From Actinoplanes sp. NBRC 103695 (GTDB taxonomy: Bacteria; Actinomycetota; Actinomycetes; Mycobacteriales; Micromonosporaceae), in the NCBI RefSeq assembly GCF_030269485.1, contig NZ_BSTL01000002.1, positions 198,341 through 262,340 on the forward strand: a stretch of DNA of 64,000 bases, in the 5' to 3' direction. Shown in pieces: positions 28,251 to 38,603 of this stretch. Position 1 is the first letter of the stretch; each line of letters starts with the position of its first letter. A program made the position numbers and the translations under genes. The notes below the pieces were generated by a model. The model was given only the letters and a program-made list of their open reading frames with translations. It made no database searches and was not told where the DNA came from.

Positions 28251-31200
28251 ATGGGCTTTCACAACCCCAAGATGTCCTGGTCGGAGCTCGAAGGGATGCT
28301 CACCGGAGAGAAGAACAAGAAGGAGAAGGACAAGGGGTGGCCGTCGGGAGAGCCGGCCGTCGTCGATCCGCTGGCGGGGGACGGGGACGGCGGTGACTCG
28401 CCGGCATGGAGCCGGAAGCGGCAGCGGTACGAGGCGCCGGCTTTCATCAAAAAAGAGTCCACGGTGGACTATGCCGAGTTGCACTGTCACAGCAACTTCA
28501 GCTTCCTGGACGGGGCGAGTCATCCGGAGGAGCTGGCCGAGGAGGCTTCGCGGCTGGGGCTCGAGGGGCTGGCCGTCACGGATCATGACGGCTTCTACGG
28601 GGTGGTGCGGTTCTCCGAGGCGGCGCGGGAGCTGGAGCTGCCGACCATCGTGGGTGCGGAGCTGTCGCTCGACCTGACGAAGCCGCAGAACGGTGAGGCC
28701 GATCCGGAAGGGCGGCACCTGCTGTGCCTGGCGCACGGCGCGGAAGGCTACGCGCGGCTGGCCCGGACGATCTCGCGGGCTCAGCTCAGGGGTGCCGAGA
28801 AGGGCAAGCCCGACTACGGCGACCTGGAGGAGGTGGCCGCCGAGCTGCGGGATCACGTGCTGGTGCTGACCGGCTGCCGCAAGGGGAGCGTTCCGAAGGC
28901 GCTGGCCGAGGAGGGCCCCGCCGCGGCGGCGCGGGAGCTGGACCGGCTGGTGTCGCTGTTCGGCAAGGCGAACGTCGCGGTCGAGCTGACCTCGCACGGC
29001 GACCCGTACGACGACGAGCGCAACGACTTCCTGTACGCGCTGGCCGGCAGCCGCGGTGTGCCGCCGGTGGCGACGAACAACGTGCATTACGCCACCCCGA
29101 AGCGGCGGCGGCTGGCCACCACGCTGGCCGCGGTGCGGGCCCGGCGCAGCCTGGACGAGCTGGACGGCTGGCTGCCGGCGGCGGGCACCGCGCATCTGCG
29201 GTCGGGCGCCGAGATGGCCCGCCGCTTCCAGAACTGGCCGGGCGCGGTGGACAACGCCGCGAACTTCGGCGGGGACCTGGCCTTCGACCTGCGGCTGGTC
29301 GCGCCGAAGCTGCCCGATTTCCAGCGGCCGGACGGGCACACCGAGATGAGCTGGCTGCGGATGCTGACCATGGAGGGGGCCCAGGAACGCTATGGGCCGC
29401 CGGAGGCGCATCCCAAGGCGTACGCGCAGATCGAACACGAGCTGAAGATGATCGAGGAGCTGGACTTCCCGGGGTATTTCCTGGTCGTCTACGACATCGT
29501 CCGGTTCTGCCGGGAGTCGAAGATCTACTGCCAGGGCCGGGGGTCGGCGGCCAACTCGGCGGTCTGTTACGCGCTGCGCATCACCAACGTCGACGCGGTC
29601 GAGTACGACCTGCTGTTCGAGCGGTTCCTGGCGCCGGAGCGGGACGGGCCGCCGGACATCGACGTGGACATCGAATCGGACCGCCGCGAGGAAGCCATCC
29701 AGTACGTGTACAAGAAATACGGCCGGGAACACACCGCCCAGGTGGCGAACGTGATCTCGTACCGGCCGCGGTCGGCCGTACGCGATGTTGCCAAGGCTTT
29801 TGGTTTTTCTCCCGGTCAGCAGGACGCCTGGAGCAAGCAGATCGACCGCTGGGGCAGCATCGCGACGCTGGACGTGGACGACATCCCGGCGCAGGTGGTG
29901 GAGTTCGCGAACGAGGTGCAGAGCTTCCCGCGGCACCTGGGCATCCACTCCGGCGGCATGGTGATCTGCGACCGGCCGATCATCGAGGTCTGCCCGGTGG
30001 AGTGGGGGCGGATGCCGGGGCGGACCGTGCTGCAGTGGGACAAGGACGACTGCGCGGCGATCGACCTGGTCAAGTTCGACCTGCTGGGGCTGGGCATGTT
30101 GTCGGCGCTGCACTACGCCTACGACATGCTGGAGTCCGATCTGGACATCAGCACGATGCGCCTGGACGACCCCGAGGTGTACGAGATGCTGTGCCGGGCC
30201 GACTCGGTGGGCGTCTTCCAGGTGGAGAGCCGCGCCCAGATGGCGACTCTGCCGCGCCTCAAGCCGGACTGTTTCTACGACCTGGTGGTGGAGGTGGCGC
30301 TGATCCGGCCGGGACCGATCCAGGGCGGCTCGGTGCATCCGTTCATCCGCCGCAAGAACGGCAAGGAGAAGGCGACCGTCCCGCATCCGCTGATGTGGAA
30401 CGCGCTGGAGAAGACGCTGGGTGTGCCGCTCTTCCAGGAGCAGCTGATGCAGCTGGCGATCGACGTGGCCGGTTTCGACCCGTCCGAGGCCGACCAGCTG
30501 CGCCGGGCGATGGGCTCGAAACGCTCGATGGAGAAGATGGAGCGCATCAAGAAACGGCTCTACGACGGCATGGCCGAGCGGGGCATCACCGGCGACCTGG
30601 CCGACGACCTGTACGTCAAGCTTTCCGCGTTCGCCAGCTACGGCTTCCCGGAGAGCCACGCGATGAGCTTCGCCTACCTGGTGTACGCGAGCGCGTGGCT
30701 GAAGCGGTACCACCCGGCGGCGTTCTGCGCGGCGCTGCTGAACGCGCAGCCGATGGGCTTCTACTCGCCGCAGTCGCTGGTCGACGACGCCCGCCGGCAC
30801 GGGGTGGAGGTGCGCCGCCCGGACATCAACCTCAGCGACGCCGCGGCCACCCTCGAGTCGGACGAGCAGACCCGGTGGGGCGCGCTGCCCGGTGAGGCGC
30901 CGCACGCGTGGGGGTTGCACGGCCCCGCGGTGCGGCAGGGGCTTCAGAGGGTACGCACGATCGGCGACGACCTGGCGAAACGCATCGAGGAGGAACGCCG
31001 CGCTCACGGCGCGTACCGGAGCATGACGGATCTCGCCCGGCGGACCGGATGCTCGACCACCCACCTGGAGGCCCTCGCCACCGCCGACGCTTTTGCGAGT
31101 TTCGGGCTCTCCCGCAGGGAGGCGCTCTGGGCGGCGGGGGCTGCTTCGCAGGACAGACCAGACCGCCTTCCGGGTACGGTGACCGGCACCGACGCCCCGG

Positions 31201-31625
31201 CCCTGCCCGGCATGGACGACGTGGGCAGGCTGGTGTCCGACGTCTGGGCGACCGGCCTGTCCCCGGACGCGCACCCGGCCCAGTTCGTGCGGGAGAGGTT
31301 CGACGCGGCCGGTGCGCTGCCGATCTCCCGTCTGGGCCCGGTGGAGGCGGGCACCCGGATCCGGGTCGGCGGCATCGTCACCCACCGGCAGCGACCGGCC
31401 ACCGCGGGCGGGGTCACGTTCATCAACCTGGAGGACGAGACCGGGATGCTCAACGTGACCTGCTCGCCGGGGCTATGGCAGCGCTACCGGAAGGTGGCCC
31501 GGACCAGCGCGGCGCTGATCGTGCGGGGCCGCCTGGAGAAGGCGGAGGGTGTGCTCAACCTGGTCGCCGACCGGCTCGAGGGGGTGACGCCACCGATCAC
31601 CTCGCCGTCCCGCGACTTCCGCTGA
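28251..31625 (+). CDS. dnaE2: Error-prone DNA polymerase III alpha subunit
   Basis: 1124 residues, full length for DnaE2. A PHP domain opens at AELHCHSNFSFLDGASHPEELAEEA. The polymerase core has GRGSAANSAVCYALRITNVD and the catalytic DGPPDIDVDIESDRREE, then HhH motifs and a C-terminal OB fold (GTRIRVGGIVTHRQRPATAGGVTFINLEDETGMLN). It starts 12 bases after imuB. With ImuA' and ImuB it does SOS-induced translesion synthesis and causes damage-induced mutation. The N-terminal 70 residues (MGFHNPKMSWSELEGMLTG plus charged linker) are lineage specific. Confidence 0.97.
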   Translation: MGFHNPKMSWSELEGMLTGEKNKKEKDKGWPSGEPAVVDPLAGDGDGGDSPAWSRKRQRYEAPAFIKKESTVDYAELHCHSNFSFLDGASHPEELAEEASRLGLEGLAVTDHDGFYGVVRFSEAARELELPTIVGAELSLDLTKPQNGEADPEGRHLLCLAHGAEGYARLARTISRAQLRGAEKGKPDYGDLEEVAAELRDHVLVLTGCRKGSVPKALAEEGPAAAARELDRLVSLFGKANVAVELTSHGDPYDDERNDFLYALAGSRGVPPVATNNVHYATPKRRRLATTLAAVRARRSLDELDGWLPAAGTAHLRSGAEMARRFQNWPGAVDNAANFGGDLAFDLRLVAPKLPDFQRPDGHTEMSWLRMLTMEGAQERYGPPEAHPKAYAQIEHELKMIEELDFPGYFLVVYDIVRFCRESKIYCQGRGSAANSAVCYALRITNVDAVEYDLLFERFLAPERDGPPDIDVDIESDRREEAIQYVYKKYGREHTAQVANVISYRPRSAVRDVAKAFGFSPGQQDAWSKQIDRWGSIATLDVDDIPAQVVEFANEVQSFPRHLGIHSGGMVICDRPIIEVCPVEWGRMPGRTVLQWDKDDCAAIDLVKFDLLGLGMLSALHYAYDMLESDLDISTMRLDDPEVYEMLCRADSVGVFQVESRAQMATLPRLKPDCFYDLVVEVALIRPGPIQGGSVHPFIRRKNGKEKATVPHPLMWNALEKTLGVPLFQEQLMQLAIDVAGFDPSEADQLRRAMGSKRSMEKMERIKKRLYDGMAERGITGDLADDLYVKLSAFASYGFPESHAMSFAYLVYASAWLKRYHPAAFCAALLNAQPMGFYSPQSLVDDARRHGVEVRRPDINLSDAAATLESDEQTRWGALPGEAPHAWGLHGPAVRQGLQRVRTIGDDLAKRIEEERRAHGAYRSMTDLARRTGCSTTHLEALATADAFASFGLSRREALWAAGAASQDRPDRLPGTVTGTDAPALPGMDDVGRLVSDVWATGLSPDAHPAQFVRERFDAAGALPISRLGPVEAGTRIRVGGIVTHRQRPATAGGVTFINLEDETGMLNVTCSPGLWQRYRKVARTSAALIVRGRLEKAEGVLNLVADRLEGVTPPITSPSRDFR

Positions 31626-31706
31626 ACGGGCAGATTTCCTCGGGTTCCGCAACCTTTGCACCTTTGGTGCCCTATACCGGATGCGGACTACACGGGGGAG
31701 AAGGTC

Positions 31707-32105
31707 ATGAACAAGATGGTGCTGGTGGCGGCGGCAGTGGCGAGCCTGGCGATCGGGAGCCCGGCGAGCGCGGCGGCCGGCGGCCCGGAGGAGAGTGCCC
31801 GCAAGGCGAAGACCTCGCTCACGCTGGCCTACACGGCCGAGGCGGGCTTCGCCGCGGCGGTGGTGGTGACGTGCGTCCCGGACAGCGACGTGCATCCGAA
31901 CGCCAAGAAGGTGTGCAAGACCCTGGTCAAGGTGAACGGCGATCCGGGCGCGATCAAGCCGGCCCCGGTCATGTGCACGCTGGAGTACGCGCCGATCACG
32001 GCCGAGGCGAAGGGCATCTGGGAGGGCAAGAAGATCGCCTGGTCCAAGAAATTCAGCAACACCTGCGACATGCGCCGCGCGACCGGGGTGCTGTTCACGT
32101 TCTGA
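31707..32105 (+). CDS. Secreted subtilisin-inhibitor-like protein (SSI family, I16)
   Basis: 132 residues with a signal peptide (MNKMVLVAAAVASLAIGSPASA) and a mature SSI domain: VVVTCVP...HPNAKKVCKTL, then CTLEYAPITAEAKGIWEGKKIAWSKKFSNTCD and the end VLFTF. The four conserved cysteines of SSI are present. By alignment with the SSI reactive loop (C-P-M-V-Y-D-P), this loop is C-T-L-E-Y-A-P, placing Leu at P1 and Glu at P1'. It is therefore expected to inhibit a chymotrypsin/subtilisin-type protease. It is preceded by GGGGGAGAAGG. Confidence 0.87.
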   Translation: MNKMVLVAAAVASLAIGSPASAAAGGPEESARKAKTSLTLAYTAEAGFAAAVVVTCVPDSDVHPNAKKVCKTLVKVNGDPGAIKPAPVMCTLEYAPITAEAKGIWEGKKIAWSKKFSNTCDMRRATGVLFTF

Positions 32106-32106
32106 G

Positions 32107-32140
32107 CCTGATCAGTCTGATCGGGCTCAGTCTGATCAGG
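32107..32140. terminator. Inverted repeat after the subtilisin inhibitor gene
   Basis: CCTGATCAG (32107-32115) and CTGATCAGG (32132-32140) form a 9-bp stem, with a nested CTGATC copy between them. It probably terminates the inhibitor transcript. No T-run follows. Confidence 0.5.
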
Positions 32141-32149
32141 AACCTGTCA

Positions 32150-32183
32150 GGTCGGCCGCCGGATGGCCCGGCCGACCTATAGT
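32150..32183 (+). promoter_or_regulatory. Dyad and -10 box of the response-regulator/sensor chimera
   Basis: GGTCGGCCG (32150-32158) and CGGCCGACC (32169-32177) are perfect inverted arms ending one base before TATAGT (32178-32183). GTG 32190 follows 7 bases after that -10 hexamer, consistent with a leaderless transcript. The sequence TGTCAG at 32145 recurs in the exporter promoter. Confidence 0.55.
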
Positions 32184-32189
32184 CGCCGC

Positions 32190-33767
32190 GTGTGCGCGCA
32201 TGTGCTGGTGGCCGAGGACGACGAACGACAGGCCGAGGTGCTGCGGCAGTACCTCCTGGCCGGCGGTCACGAGGTGGCTGTCGTGCACGACGGCGGCGCC
32301 GCCCTGGAACTCCTCCGGCGGCAGCCGCCGGACCTGCTGATCCTCGACGTCATGATGCCCGTGGTCAACGGGCTGGAGGTGTGCCGGACGCTGCGCCGCG
32401 ACAGCGACGTGCTGGTGCTCATGCTGACCGCCCGGACCGCCGAGGACGACCTGCTGACCGGGCTGGACGTCGGCGCCGACGACTACCTCACCAAGCCGTA
32501 CAGCCCGCGTGAGCTGATGGCCCGGGTGCGGACGCTGCTGCGGCGCCAGCGCACCGACACCACGTCCGACGTGCTGAAGGTCGGGCCGATCACCGTCGAC
32601 CCGGGACGGCGGCGGGTCGAGGCGTCCGGTGTGCCCGTCGAGTGCACGCCGGGCGAGTTCGCGATCCTGGCCGCGTTGGCGGGACAGCCCGACCGCGTGT
32701 TCACCCGCACCCAGCTGCTCGCCCGGACCCCTGGCCGTGCAGTCCACCAGCCGGGCACACACCAGGACTGGACCGGCGTGCCGAAGACCGTCGACGCCGA
32801 AGCGGCCCGGCTGCACCGGCGGGTCACCCTGATGACCGACGACCGCCAGATCATCGCCGACTCGAAGCCGGGCGTGCCGCTGGACGCCACCCGCGCCTCG
32901 GCCACCGTCGACGCGTTGCGGATCGACCCGGGGCTGACCGACAGCGCGGACCGGATCGACCCGCGGGTGACCGGCCCGTACCGGCTGTCGAAGAACGAAC
33001 GGGAGAAGCTCCACCGAGTCGCGCAGACCCAGCTGGTCTGCATGCAGGAGAACGGCGTCAACGGCCAGGTGACCGTCGACGCCACCGGCCGGTCCACCGT
33101 GCAGACCACCAGCGCGGACATCAACTTCGTGGTCGGCCTGTGCCGGAGCAAGACCCCGATCGACCCCACCGAGACCGAGCAGCAGGCCCTGGACGACCTC
33201 GCCTGGCTGGCCGAGGAGTGTCTCGGCGGCAAGCACGACATCCTCGTGCTCAACCAGGACTTCACGGTCGCGGGCCTCAGGGACCGGACGGCCGACATGC
33301 GCGAGGTCCAGTCGTGCGTCGCCGAGGCGCGGATCCGGCAACTGCGGCCGTACGTGGCGAAGCCCGCCCTGCTTTTCGTCACCGACCCGGACACCGGCGC
33401 CACCGAGGAGCCGGTGTTCAGCCTCTCCCAGGAGAACCCGTTCCGCATCGTCTGGGTGACCGCCGCCGTCCTGCTGGCGACGATCCTGCTCACAGTGCTG
33501 ACCGGACGCCGGCTGGTCCGGCCGCTGCGCGCGCTGACCGAGGCGGCCGCCGAACCGGCCGGCGGTCCGGCGCCGATGCCGGTGCAGGGCCGCGACGAGA
33601 TCGGCCACCTGGCGCGCGCCCTCAACGACGACGGGCTCGCCGCCGGGGCCGGGGTCCGCAGGGAGGCCACCCGCGGCGGATCGTCCCGGTCAGCGCCGGC
33701 GGAGCAGCCGCCGAGCAGGAACGTGACGGCCAGCGCCGACACGGCGTACCGGGCCACTGTCATCTGA
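32190..33767 (+). pseudogene. Response regulator fused in frame to a sensor kinase lacking its kinase core
   Basis: The 525-residue frame begins as an OmpR-type regulator: receiver VLVAEDDERQAEVL with phospho-acceptor Asp53 (LLILDVMMP) and Lys102 (TKPYSP), then a winged helix that stops after FTRTQLLART. From about 32740 it continues as the extracytoplasmic part of an actinobacterial sensor kinase (WTGVPKTVDAEAARLHRRVTLM), its second membrane helix (IVWVTAAVLLATILLTVLTG) and a HAMP segment (RRLVRPLRALTEAAAEP). After DEIGHLARALND (about 33627) the DHp and ATPase domains are absent and an unrelated tail runs to 33767. The winged helix lacks its wing and the first membrane helix is gone, so neither protein should work. 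Two deletions explain the structure. Confidence 0.8.
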
Positions 33768-33784
33768 GGCATGCGGAACACCAT
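33628..33784 (-). pseudogene. Truncated lipoprotein gene (N-terminus only)
   Basis: On the minus strand, the frame from ATG 33784 (or 33763) reads MTVARYAVSALAVTFLLGGC followed by SAGADRDDPPRVASLRTPAPAASPSS, a clear lipobox signal peptide (LLGGC) and linker. At about 33627 it runs into the reverse strand of the kinase HAMP segment, so the mature domain is missing. It was probably convergent with the kinase gene and lost its 3' part in the same deletion. Confidence 0.65.
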
Positions 33785-33787
33785 CAC

Positions 33788-33854
33788 AGGCCATTGTCAG
33801 GACGCCGTCAGATCGGCGGAAACTCATCAAGTTCTGACAATCGGTCGCCAGACT
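33788..33854 (+). promoter_or_regulatory. Exporter promoter with TGTCAG direct repeats
   Basis: TTGTCAG and CGTCAG repeats 11 bases apart (about 33794-33811), and an inverted TCTGACAA (33835-33842), precede a -10-like CAGACT about 9 bases before GTG 33863. OmpR-type regulators bind such direct repeats, so this was probably the target of the now broken regulator. Confidence 0.4.
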
Positions 33855-33862
33855 CGGCCCTC

Positions 33863-35050
33863 GTGCATCCCGAACAACCGCAGCCCCGCCGGATCGGCCG
33901 CCGGATCGTGATCCCGGCCCTGGTCATCGTGATCGTGGCGGCCGCCGTCGTCGTCTGGTACCAGCGGCGTGACACGTCGAAGCCGTCCGCCGGCACCCCC
34001 GTCGCCGTGCGGACGGTCGCCGTCGAGAAGACCGACCTCTCGGTCACCAAGTCGCTGACCGGCACTCTCGGGTACGGCCGTGCGCGACCGGTCAAGGGCG
34101 GACGCGACGGCATCGTCACCTGGCTGCCCCGGTCCGGCGCCTCGATCAGCCGGGGCAGGCAGCTCTTCCGGGCCGACGACCGGCCGGTGCCGCTGTTCTA
34201 CGGTGCGATGCCGCTCTACCGCGACCTCGAGACCCCCAAGACGGTGGGCCGCGACGTGCGGATCGTCGCCACGAACCTCAAGGCGCTCGGCTACTCGATC
34301 GGCCGCCAGCCGGACCCGGGAGAGACGGTCACCCGCACGATTCCTCTCCCCGCGCCCGAGCCGTCCGCCACCCCGGGGGCCCCGACACCCCCGGACCATC
34401 GGACCGAGCGGACCACCGTACGCAAAGGGGAAGGGGTTTTGACCTCCGGCCTGATCGCGGCACTGAAGCGGTGGCAGCGAGATCTCGGCCTGCCCGTCAC
34501 CGGCACGATCGGAGTCGGCGACGTGGTGGTGCTGCCCGGCGCGGTCCGGGTCGACTCCGTGACCGCGCTGACGGGTGACAGCGCCACCACCCCGCTGATC
34601 ACCGTGACCTCGACCACGAAGGTGGTCACCGCGTCGGCGACCGTCGCCGAGGCCGGCGGGATCAAGGCCGGCGACGAGGTCACCGTCCTGCTGCCCGGCG
34701 ACGCCTCGGTGCCGGGCGAGGTCTCGGCCGTCGGAACCGAGGTACAGCAGGGCGAGGAGGGCTCCGGGAACGCCGAGCCCAAGCGCGCCGTCACCGTCAC
34801 CCTGGACAGCGGCAAAGGACTGAACGGGATCGAGCAGGCGCAGGTGCAGGTCGATCTGGCCGGCGAGACCCGCGAGGGCGTCCTGGTGGTCCCGGTCGGA
34901 GCGCTGGTCGCGCTCAGCGAGGGCGGGTACGCGGTGCAGCTGGCCGACGACCGCCTCGTCGCCGTCGAGACCGGACTCTTCGCCAAAGGCCTGGTCGAGG
35001 TGACCGGCGACGGCATCACCGAGGGCGCCCAGGTGGTGACCACCTCATGA
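33863..35050 (+). CDS. HlyD-like periplasmic adaptor subunit with peptidoglycan-binding-like insert
   Basis: 395 residues from GTG 33863. One N-terminal membrane helix ([20 protein letters not shown]) is followed by the barrel-sandwich start ([23 protein letters not shown]). A peptidoglycan-binding-like helical insert ([11 protein letters not shown] ... [34 protein letters not shown]) comes next, then the beta-barrel ([26 protein letters not shown]). It is the adaptor of the MacB-type exporter encoded next; its stop overlaps the ATPase start (ATGA). Substrate unknown; peptide or lipid export, or envelope stress, is usual for the family. Confidence 0.85.
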   Translation: MHPEQPQPRRIGRRIVIPALVIVIVAAAVVVWYQRRDTSKPSAGTPVAVRTVAVEKTDLSVTKSLTGTLGYGRARPVKGGRDGIVTWLPRSGASISRGRQLFRADDRPVPLFYGAMPLYRDLETPKTVGRDVRIVATNLKALGYSIGRQPDPGETVTRTIPLPAPEPSATPGAPTPPDHRTERTTVRKGEGVLTSGLIAALKRWQRDLGLPVTGTIGVGDVVVLPGAVRVDSVTALTGDSATTPLITVTSTTKVVTASATVAEAGGIKAGDEVTVLLPGDASVPGEVSAVGTEVQQGEEGSGNAEPKRAVTVTLDSGKGLNGIEQAQVQVDLAGETREGVLVVPVGALVALSEGGYAVQLADDRLVAVETGLFAKGLVEVTGDGITEGAQVVTTS

Positions 35051-35709
35051 CCGTCCTCTCCGTACGCGACATCACCATGCGCTATCCCGGCGGCGTCGCG
35101 GCGCTCGACGGCGTCTCGCTCGACATCGACGCCGGCGAGATGCTGGCCATCGTCGGCCCGTCCGGTTCCGGGAAGTCGACCCTGCTCAACATCATGGGAA
35201 CGCTGGACCGCCCGACCTCCGGCACGGTGGAGCTCGGCGGGCTGGACATCGCCGGGCTGTCCGACCGGCGCCTCTCCGCGCTGCGCGGACGGTGGCTGGG
35301 CTTCGTGTTCCAGGCGTTCCACCTCACCGCCGGGCTCAGCGCCGCCGAGAACGTCGCCACCGGCCTGCTCTACGCCGGAGTGCCCCGCCGCAAACGCCGG
35401 CCGCTGGCCCTGGAGGCGCTCGACCGGGTCGGCCTGTCGCACCGCGTCGCCCATGCGCCGCACCAGCTCTCCGGCGGCGAACGGCAACGCGTCGCGATCG
35501 CCCGGGCGCTGGTGCACGGGCCCGCGCTGCTGCTCGCCGACGAACCCACCGGCGCCCTCGACACGCGGAACGGCCGGGTGGTGCTCGACCTGCTCCACCG
35601 GCTGAACGAGGAGGGCACGACCATCGCGGTCATCACCCACGACCGGGACATCGCGGCCGCCCTGCCTCGCCGCGTGGAGATGCTCGACGGCCGGCTGGTG
35701 GCCGCATGA
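35047..35709 (+). CDS. MacB-type ABC transporter ATP-binding protein
   Basis: 220 residues. Walker A is [11 protein letters not shown], the Q-loop is in GFVFQAFHL, the signature [19 protein letters not shown], Walker [13 protein letters not shown] and H-loop ITHDRD. The LolD/MacB subfamily is indicated by length and by [17 protein letters not shown]. It is translationally coupled on both sides. Confidence 0.96.
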   Translation: MTVLSVRDITMRYPGGVAALDGVSLDIDAGEMLAIVGPSGSGKSTLLNIMGTLDRPTSGTVELGGLDIAGLSDRRLSALRGRWLGFVFQAFHLTAGLSAAENVATGLLYAGVPRRKRRPLALEALDRVGLSHRVAHAPHQLSGGERQRVAIARALVHGPALLLADEPTGALDTRNGRVVLDLLHRLNEEGTTIAVITHDRDIAAALPRRVEMLDGRLVAA

Positions 35710-36896
35710 TTCCCTACACCAAACCCGTCCGGCTCGGTCTCGCCGACCTGCTCGGGCTCGGACTGCTGGGATTGCGTACGCGGAAAGCCCGAGCCGCGTT
35801 GTCGGCACTCGGCATCGCCATCGGGATCGCCACCATGATCGTCGTCACCGGCATCCCGGCGTCCAGCCAGGCCCAGCTGATGCGCGAGTTGTCCGCCCTC
35901 GGCACCAACATGCTGGAGGTGCGGGCGATGCCCGACCAGGACCCGCCGGTGCTGCTGCCGGCCGAGTCGGTCGGGATGGTCCAGCGGATCGGGCCGGTGA
36001 CCCGGGCCAGCGCGGTGGCCAACACCCACACGGTCGTACGCCGGTCCGACCGCACCGACCCGGACGACAACTCCGGCCTGACCGTGCTGGCCAGCCGGCT
36101 CGACCTGCTGCCCGCCATCAACGCCCGCGTCCACCGGGGTCAGTGGCTCAACGAGGCGACGTCGCACTTCCCGGCCGTGGTGCTCGGCTCGGAAGCGGCC
36201 ATCCGCCTCGGCGTCACCGGCACCGGGCGGCAGCTGATGATCCGCGACAAGTGGTTCACCGTCACCGGCATCCTCGCCTCGGTGCCGCTGCTGCCCGAGA
36301 TCGACCGGTCGGTGTTCGTCGGCTGGCCCGCCGCCCAGACCGAACTCGGCTTCGACGGGCATCCCACCGTGCTCTACGTCCAGTCCAGGGAACCGGCGAT
36401 CGAACAGGTGCGCGGGGTGCTCCCGGAGACCGTCGACCCGGGGCAGCCCGCGAACGTCATGGTCAGCCGCCCGTCCGACGCGTTGGCGGCGAAACGGGCG
36501 ACCGAGACCGCGTTCTCGGCGCTGTTCCTCGGACTGGCCGGGGTGGCGCTGCTGGTCGGCGGCATCGGGGTGGCCAACACCATGGTGATCTCGGTGCTCG
36601 AACGCCGCGGCGAGATCGGGCTGCGCCGGGCGCTGGGCGCCAACAGGGGGCAGATCCGCGGGCAGTTCCTGACGGAGGCGGTGGCGCTGGCGACTCTGGG
36701 CGGGATCGCCGGCACGGTGCTCGGGGCGGCGGCGACCGTCGGGTACGCGGCCTACCACGACTGGCCGCTCGTCATCCCGCTGTCCGCGACGTTCGCCGGG
36801 CTCGGCGGGGCCGTGGTGGTCGGCGTGGTGGCCGGGGTCTACCCGTCGATGCGGGCGGCCGGGCTGCCGCCGACGGAAGCGCTCGCGACCGCCTGA
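35706..36896 (+). CDS. MacB-type ABC transporter permease
   Basis: 396 residues with four membrane helices: one at the N-terminus ([23 protein letters not shown]), a large extracytoplasmic MacB-PCD domain (about 55-260), then three C-terminal helices with the FtsX signature ([44 protein letters not shown]). The start overlaps the ATPase stop (ATGA). It completes an intact exporter whose dedicated two-component system has decayed. Confidence 0.94.
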   Translation: MIPYTKPVRLGLADLLGLGLLGLRTRKARAALSALGIAIGIATMIVVTGIPASSQAQLMRELSALGTNMLEVRAMPDQDPPVLLPAESVGMVQRIGPVTRASAVANTHTVVRRSDRTDPDDNSGLTVLASRLDLLPAINARVHRGQWLNEATSHFPAVVLGSEAAIRLGVTGTGRQLMIRDKWFTVTGILASVPLLPEIDRSVFVGWPAAQTELGFDGHPTVLYVQSREPAIEQVRGVLPETVDPGQPANVMVSRPSDALAAKRATETAFSALFLGLAGVALLVGGIGVANTMVISVLERRGEIGLRRALGANRGQIRGQFLTEAVALATLGGIAGTVLGAAATVGYAAYHDWPLVIPLSATFAGLGGAVVVGVVAGVYPSMRAAGLPPTEALATA

Positions 36897-36961
36897 CCGG
36901 CGTTGCTTCCGGTGACGGCAGCGGTCGCCGATGACTGGGCGGCGTTCGGTAGGTTTTCGAT

Positions 36962-38488
36962 GTGACGGACGAGAGCGCCAGGATGGTCGCCGGCCGGTAC
37001 CGGCTGGACCGGGTCCTGGGCCGCGGCGGCATGGGCGCCGTCTGGCAGGGCAGCGACACGCTCCTCGACCGGGACGTCGCGGTGAAGGAGATCTACCTGC
37101 CGGGCGCCGACTCCGGGCCGGTCGACCCCGCCGATCCCCGCATCCGGCGGGCGATGCGCGAGGCCCAGGCCGCCGCCCGGCTGCGTCATCCCAGCATCGT
37201 CACCGTCCACGACATCGCCCTCGACGCCGGCCGGCCGTGGATCATCATGGAGCTGGTGAACGGCCCGTCCCTGGCCGACGTCATCGAGAAGTCCGGGCCG
37301 CTGCCGGCCGGTCGGAGCGCCGAGATCGGGCTACAGGTCCTCGACGCGCTGAGCACCGCCCACCGCCACGGCACCGTGCACCGCGACGTCAAACCGGCGA
37401 ACATCCTGATCGACACCGACCGGGCGATGCTGACCGACTTCGGCATCGCGGCCGTCGACGACGCGACCGCGCTGACCGCGACCGGGTTCATGATCGGCTC
37501 CCCGGCCTACATGGCGCCGGAACGGATCAACGGCCACCCCGCCACGCCCGCCGGCGACCTGTGGGCGCTCGGCGTCACCATCTACACCGCGGTGACCGGG
37601 CGCTCGCCGTTCCAGCGGGAGGACACCCAGGGGACCATCGCGGCGATCCTGACCAGCCCGGCCGTACCGGTCGACGCCGGGCACCTCTGGCCGGTCCTGG
37701 CCGGGCTGCTGGAGAAGGACCCGGCCCGGCGGCTCACCGCGGAGCAGGCGCGGCCGCTGCTGGCCACGTCGGCCCGGGAGGACGTCACCCTGCGGTACAC
37801 GCCGCCGGCGCCGCCTGCTCCGGCTTTCTCAGCGCCGCCGCCTTTCTCGGCGCCGCCGGCTCCCTATCAGACCCCGCCTCCCTTCCCCGCGCCTTCCTTT
37901 CACCAGCACGGGATGCTGCCCGCCGACTTCCCCGTCCAGCTGGTCGAGCTGACGGTGGGCGACCGGACCGGCTACACCCTGCGGGCCCACGTGCCGGAGC
38001 AGGACGGCTGGACCACACCCGTCTTCGCCACCTCCGCCGGACGCCTCCCTCTGGTGCCACGCCCGGAGCAGGCGGCCGGGTTCGCGCTGGCAAGCCCCGA
38101 GCACGACCTGTCCCGGATCCCGCACTGGGGCTGGCTGTGCCAGTCGATGTCACGCGGTTACCTGCCGCTGCTCGACGCCAACCGCTACGACCTGGGCCTC
38201 CCGGCGGTCAACCTGGAGATGGACCCGGCCCGGTGGCTGCCCGACCTGCTCGTCAAGTCCGGCACGATCGCGAACGAGCTGATCCTGGCCCTGGACATCG
38301 AGGAGGCGTTCCAGCTGCTCGCCCCCGGCACGCCGCTGGACCAGCTCGACGACTCCCTGCGTCAGGCCGGCGACCGCCCGCGCAAGAACCACATCCGCCA
38401 ATGGCAGCAGCTCGACCGCCGGATGCTCGCCGCCTGGTGGCAGCACGTCACCGACATCATCGAGTCCCGCCTGGACTGGCGTGCCTGA
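36962..38488 (+). CDS. Soluble Ser/Thr protein kinase with unique C-terminal domain
   Basis: 508 residues. The kinase domain (about 9-270) has GRGGMGAVW, catalytic Lys42 (VAVKEIYL), [10 protein letters not shown] with Asp142, DFG at 159-161 and the APE-like [22 protein letters not shown] Pro-rich linker (about 280-315) leads to a domain of about 190 residues of unrecognised family ([28 protein letters not shown] ... [23 protein letters not shown]). No membrane helix or PASTA repeat is present, unlike PknB. GTG 36962 is 7 bases after TAGGTT, so leaderless expression is likely. Confidence 0.9.
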   Translation: MTDESARMVAGRYRLDRVLGRGGMGAVWQGSDTLLDRDVAVKEIYLPGADSGPVDPADPRIRRAMREAQAAARLRHPSIVTVHDIALDAGRPWIIMELVNGPSLADVIEKSGPLPAGRSAEIGLQVLDALSTAHRHGTVHRDVKPANILIDTDRAMLTDFGIAAVDDATALTATGFMIGSPAYMAPERINGHPATPAGDLWALGVTIYTAVTGRSPFQREDTQGTIAAILTSPAVPVDAGHLWPVLAGLLEKDPARRLTAEQARPLLATSAREDVTLRYTPPAPPAPAFSAPPPFSAPPAPYQTPPPFPAPSFHQHGMLPADFPVQLVELTVGDRTGYTLRAHVPEQDGWTTPVFATSAGRLPLVPRPEQAAGFALASPEHDLSRIPHWGWLCQSMSRGYLPLLDANRYDLGLPAVNLEMDPARWLPDLLVKSGTIANELILALDIEEAFQLLAPGTPLDQLDDSLRQAGDRPRKNHIRQWQQLDRRMLAAWWQHVTDIIESRLDWRA

Positions 38489-38603
38489 ATAATTCCATCT
38501 TGAGAGCATTTATCAAGGTGACGGCCGCATCCCCGACGGGTCCCGTCTGGTGATCTTCAACCGGCCGGTGGGGCCGAGTGGAAACCCGCGCGGAGGGTTC
38601 TAC

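Noticed and set aside
27747-31385. 1212-codon minus-strand open frame antisense to dnaE2
   Set aside because: It is the complement of the strongly conserved dnaE2 and imuB frames and has no recognisable family.
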